Notes under the pieces: model-generated | What the model saw: the letters and a program-made list of their open reading frames with translations, nothing else | The model's database searches: none | What the model was told of the DNA's origin: nothing | Translations under genes and position numbers: made by a program | Shown: positions 4,555 through 6,168 of the stretch, in pieces | How positions within the stretch are numbered: the stretch's first letter is position 1 | Layout: each line of letters opens with the position of its first letter | Assembly (NCBI GenBank): GCA_937892105.1 | Contig: CALAUZ010000287.1 | Span: 1-6,168 of the forward strand | Direction of reading: 5' to 3' | Length of the DNA: 6,168 bases | Source of the DNA: an uncultured Fretibacterium sp. | GTDB taxonomy: Bacteria > Synergistota > Synergistia > Synergistales > Aminobacteriaceae

Positions 4555-5874
4555 ATGATGAGTAAACTTATTCCCGGCAACCAAAAGCACCTGACACTTG
4601 AGGACCGCAGCGAGATTGAGAGACAGCTCACGCTTGGAACTTCTATCGCCACCATCGCGTCGCTGCTATGCAAGGACCCAACGACCATCTCTAAAGAGAT
4701 CAAGCGCCACAGGGTCTCCCAGCCACATAACCATTTCAATGAACCTGACAATGCCTGCGCTCTGTTCAGCGAGTGCAAGCGTCGTCACGTTTGCCCTGGT
4801 CATGCGCCTCAGTGCAGGAAGCTATGCCGCAACTGCCGGTTCTGTAATTCCACCTGTAAGAACTTCAAGCCCAGGGACTATTCCTGCTCCAGGCTGAATA
4901 GATTCCCCTTCGTGTGTAATGGGTGCGAGAATAAGCGCAGTTGTCGCCTCGATAAATTCTTCTACAGGAGCAATATCGCTCATAGCCGCTACAAAACGGT
5001 GCTTGTCGAAGCGCGGGAAGGACTCAACATAACAGCCGAGAACCTGGCGGCATTGGATGCTGTTGTCTCTCCCCTCATCCTCAAGGGACAGTCCCCGTAC
5101 CTGATCTGCCTGAATCACCCTGAGCTGAATATCAGCGAAAAAACGCTCTATAACTACATTGCCTCCGGGGCTCTGTCTGTTGGCAATCTTGAGCTTCCCC
5201 AAAAGGTCAAGTACAAGCTCCGCCATAGCCATAAGAGCCAGATTAAGGACAGGCAGATATTCCAGAACAGGACATATAATGATTTTCTGGAATTCACCCA
5301 GGCCAATCCACAAACGCCTGTTGTGGAGATGGATACGGTTCTGGGATGCCGGGGAAGTCACAAGGTTCTGCTGACATTCTTTTTCCGCTCCTGCAGCATC
5401 ATGCTGGCCTACCTGCTCAATGACAAGACGCCTGGTTCGGTAGAAGCTGCCTTTGATAAGTTAGAGAAGAAGCTGTCCGCACCTGTTTTCCGTTCCGTCT
5501 TTCCTGTTATTCTTACAGACCGCGGCGGAGAATTTGCAACCCCTGATGCACTGGAAATGAGCCTTGAGCTTTCTCAACGCACGAGTATTTACTACTGTGA
5601 CCCCGGCGCTTCCTGGCAGAAACCGGGATGTGAGAAAAACCATGAGTACATCCGTAAAATCCTGCCTAAGGGAAGTTCCTTCGACGAACTCTCCCAGTCG
5701 GATATAAACAAGATGATGTGGCATATCAACAGCGCGGCCCGAGAAAGCCTTAACGGGCAGACTCCATTCACACTGGGCAAGCTGTTGATACCAAAGGAAG
5801 CGTTTGAGGCGTTCGGAATTCGGAAAATTAGACCGGACAACGTCTTTTTGACTCCAGAGCTTCTGGCTATGTAA
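4555..5874 (+). CDS. IS30-family transposase with a Cys-rich insert, 439 aa
   Basis: This is the DDE transposase of the IS30 element. The N-terminus carries the IS30 helix-turn-helix: HLTLEDRSEIERQLTLG (12-28), then ASLLCKDPTTISKEIKRHR (35-53). Residues 68-130 hold twelve cysteines (68, 74, 80, 87, 91, 94, 97, 101, 111, 121, 124, 130), including CRNCRFC and CNGC, probably a zinc-binding insert. The core has D260 in VVEMDTVLG, D322 in VILTDRGGEF and E360 in KPGCEKNHEYIRKILPKG, matching the IS30 NEN-N-x-hIRxxxPKG block with C/K/H substitutions. The triad is intact; the D322-E360 spacing of 37 residues is slightly longer than the usual 33 or so. Length exceeds classical IS30 (about 380 aa) because of the insert. 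ATG 4555 is chosen for its Shine-Dalgarno. It may be driven both by its own weak promoter and by the upstream IS5 junction promoter. Confidence 0.94.
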   Translation: MMSKLIPGNQKHLTLEDRSEIERQLTLGTSIATIASLLCKDPTTISKEIKRHRVSQPHNHFNEPDNACALFSECKRRHVCPGHAPQCRKLCRNCRFCNSTCKNFKPRDYSCSRLNRFPFVCNGCENKRSCRLDKFFYRSNIAHSRYKTVLVEAREGLNITAENLAALDAVVSPLILKGQSPYLICLNHPELNISEKTLYNYIASGALSVGNLELPQKVKYKLRHSHKSQIKDRQIFQNRTYNDFLEFTQANPQTPVVEMDTVLGCRGSHKVLLTFFFRSCSIMLAYLLNDKTPGSVEAAFDKLEKKLSAPVFRSVFPVILTDRGGEFATPDALEMSLELSQRTSIYYCDPGASWQKPGCEKNHEYIRKILPKGSSFDELSQSDINKMMWHINSAARESLNGQTPFTLGKLLIPKEAFEAFGIRKIRPDNVFLTPELLAM

Positions 5875-6075
5875 TGTGAGCTTGTGAAATTCAGTCCCTA
5901 TCCATAGGCTGAAGCAGGGAGGCTTCATCGACAAGTGGAATTTAGTCTTGCAGGATTCGTCCACTTGCTTCGTTGCGCATGCACTTTTTTCAATATCTCA
6001 AAAATAACAATAACATAAATATTGTATTATCAGTCCCTTTTACAGACCATAAATCTCTCCCCCCGCTAAAAAAAC
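5875..6075 (+). other. Non-coding right flank of the IS30 gene
   Basis: I see no credible gene here. It holds a 6-bp stem hairpin TGAAGC/GCTTCA (5910-5927) without a following T run, repeat copy 3 (5937), and an A/T-rich stretch (about 5996-6030). An 8-bp direct repeat, CAGTCCCT, occurs at 5892 and 6031. The first CAGTCCCT sits in GAAATTCAGTC (5886-5896), which may be a decayed copy of the GGAATTTAGTC motif. Confidence 0.5.
5937..5953 (+). repeat. IS30 subterminal repeat copy 3
   Basis: GGAATTTAGTCTTGCAG again, in the same orientation as the two left copies and continuing identically through GGA. It lies 63 bases after the transposase stop. Confidence 0.85.
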
Positions 6076-6091
6076 GGAATTTACTCTTCAG
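6076..6091 (+). repeat. IS30 subterminal repeat copy 4 (diverged)
   Basis: GGAATTTACTCTTCAG differs from the other internal copies by G to C at position 9 and by loss of the G before CAG. Its GGAATTTACT is shared with the left terminal repeat, linking the internal and terminal forms. Confidence 0.65.
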
Positions 6092-6113
6092 GATCGCCTC
6101 AACCCAAAAAAGC

Positions 6114-6129
6114 GGATTTTACTTTTACA
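6114..6129 (+). repeat. IS30 element right terminal inverted repeat
   Basis: GGATTTTACTTTTACA is the inverted partner of 4414-4429 with one mismatch, and is the outermost copy in the right end. Confidence 0.65.
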
Positions 6130-6168
6130 CTCAAGCGTTAAACTTTTTCTTCGATAATTTTGTCTCAA
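6130..6168. other. Short sequence outside the IS30 right end
   Basis: The last 39 bases are A/T-rich, contain no open frame worth naming, and are too short to identify. They presumably belong to whatever the IS30 element inserted into. Confidence 0.4.

Larger units (their letters stand above)
4414..6129 (+). mobile_element. IS30-family element, about 1716 bp, with iterated ends
   Basis: It is bounded by imperfect inverted repeats: TGTAAAAGTAAATTCC at 4414-4429 and the reverse complement of TGTAAAAGTAAAATCC at 6114-6129 (15 of 16 match). Between them lie one IS30-type transposase gene and four further copies of a related 17-bp motif, two before the gene and two after. It is long for IS30, partly because the transposase is long and partly because both non-coding ends are extended (about 140 and 255 bases). 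I find no convincing short target duplication at either placement of the edge. The outer edges are therefore supported by the inverted repeat alone. Confidence 0.7.

Noticed and set aside
5910..5927. Hairpin TGAAGC/GCTTCA as a rho-independent terminator for the IS30 gene
   Set aside because: The stem is only 6 bp and no T-rich run follows it, so it lacks the hallmark of an intrinsic terminator.
4822..5964. Minus-strand open frames of 82-179 codons across the IS30 transposase
   Set aside because: They are antisense shadows of a clearly intact DDE transposase. None has a Shine-Dalgarno or recognisable domain.
4449..6129. Repeats around the IS30 gene as a CRISPR-like or REP array
   Set aside because: There are only a few copies, with irregular spacing, divided between the two sides of a transposase gene and related to its terminal inverted repeats. 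They fit subterminal transposase sites better.
6153..6158. GATAAT beyond the IS30 right end as the -10 of an outward promoter
   Set aside because: The matching -35 position (6130-6135, CTCAAG) bears no resemblance to TTGACA.

Overview
The window is a pile-up of insertion sequences with almost no ordinary gene content. Four transposase loci of three families fill it. In order they are an IS66-type tnpC on the plus strand (91-1602), a second and different IS66-type tnpC on the minus strand (2035-3474), a frameshifted and 3'-truncated IS5-family transposase on the minus strand (3549-4345), and an IS30-family transposase on the plus strand (4555-5874). The only sequence that looks like the original host is a 124-codon remnant of an unrecognised gene (1657-2031), trapped between the two IS66 elements and cut at both ends. 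I see no rRNA, tRNA, CRISPR array, defence gene or metabolic gene.

Layout. IS66 element 1 enters from beyond the left edge and ends near 1655 in ...TTTTTAC, the usual TTAC end of this family. The host remnant follows directly. IS66 element 2 can be delimited exactly by a perfect 15-bp inverted repeat, 2031-2045 and 3534-3548, giving a 1518-bp element with one gene, its own promoter and no tnpA/tnpB. Its right end has landed in the last codons of the IS5 transposase. Its left end abuts the unrelated host remnant, with no matching 8-bp duplication, so DNA has been lost or exchanged at this copy. The IS5 element keeps its promoter end (about 4396) and all three catalytic acidic residues, the latter only if an A8 frameshift site is used, but it has lost its C-terminus and far end. 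The IS30 element (about 4414-6129) has 16-bp imperfect terminal inverted repeats. It also has an unusual set of extra internal copies of the same motif, mostly in direct orientation, at both ends.

Functional links. The genes share no pathway; each element acts for itself. The most notable regulatory feature is at the IS5/IS30 boundary. The IS5 end carries a perfect outward TTGACA, and the flanking DNA supplies AATAAT at 17-bp spacing, so a junction promoter appears to point into the IS30 element. The same -35 region, read on the other strand, serves a candidate leaderless promoter for the IS5 transposase.

Organism. This is a bacterium of moderate G+C with strong Shine-Dalgarno sequences. Single-gene IS66 elements and Cys-rich IS30 transposases of this kind are common in anaerobic Firmicutes and similar gut or oral anaerobes. 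That is a weak inference, because IS elements move between phyla and the one host-gene remnant is not diagnostic. Nothing here convincingly looks like a new multi-gene system. The parts most worth checking are the iterated IS30 ends, the junction promoter and the rearranged IS66 copy.
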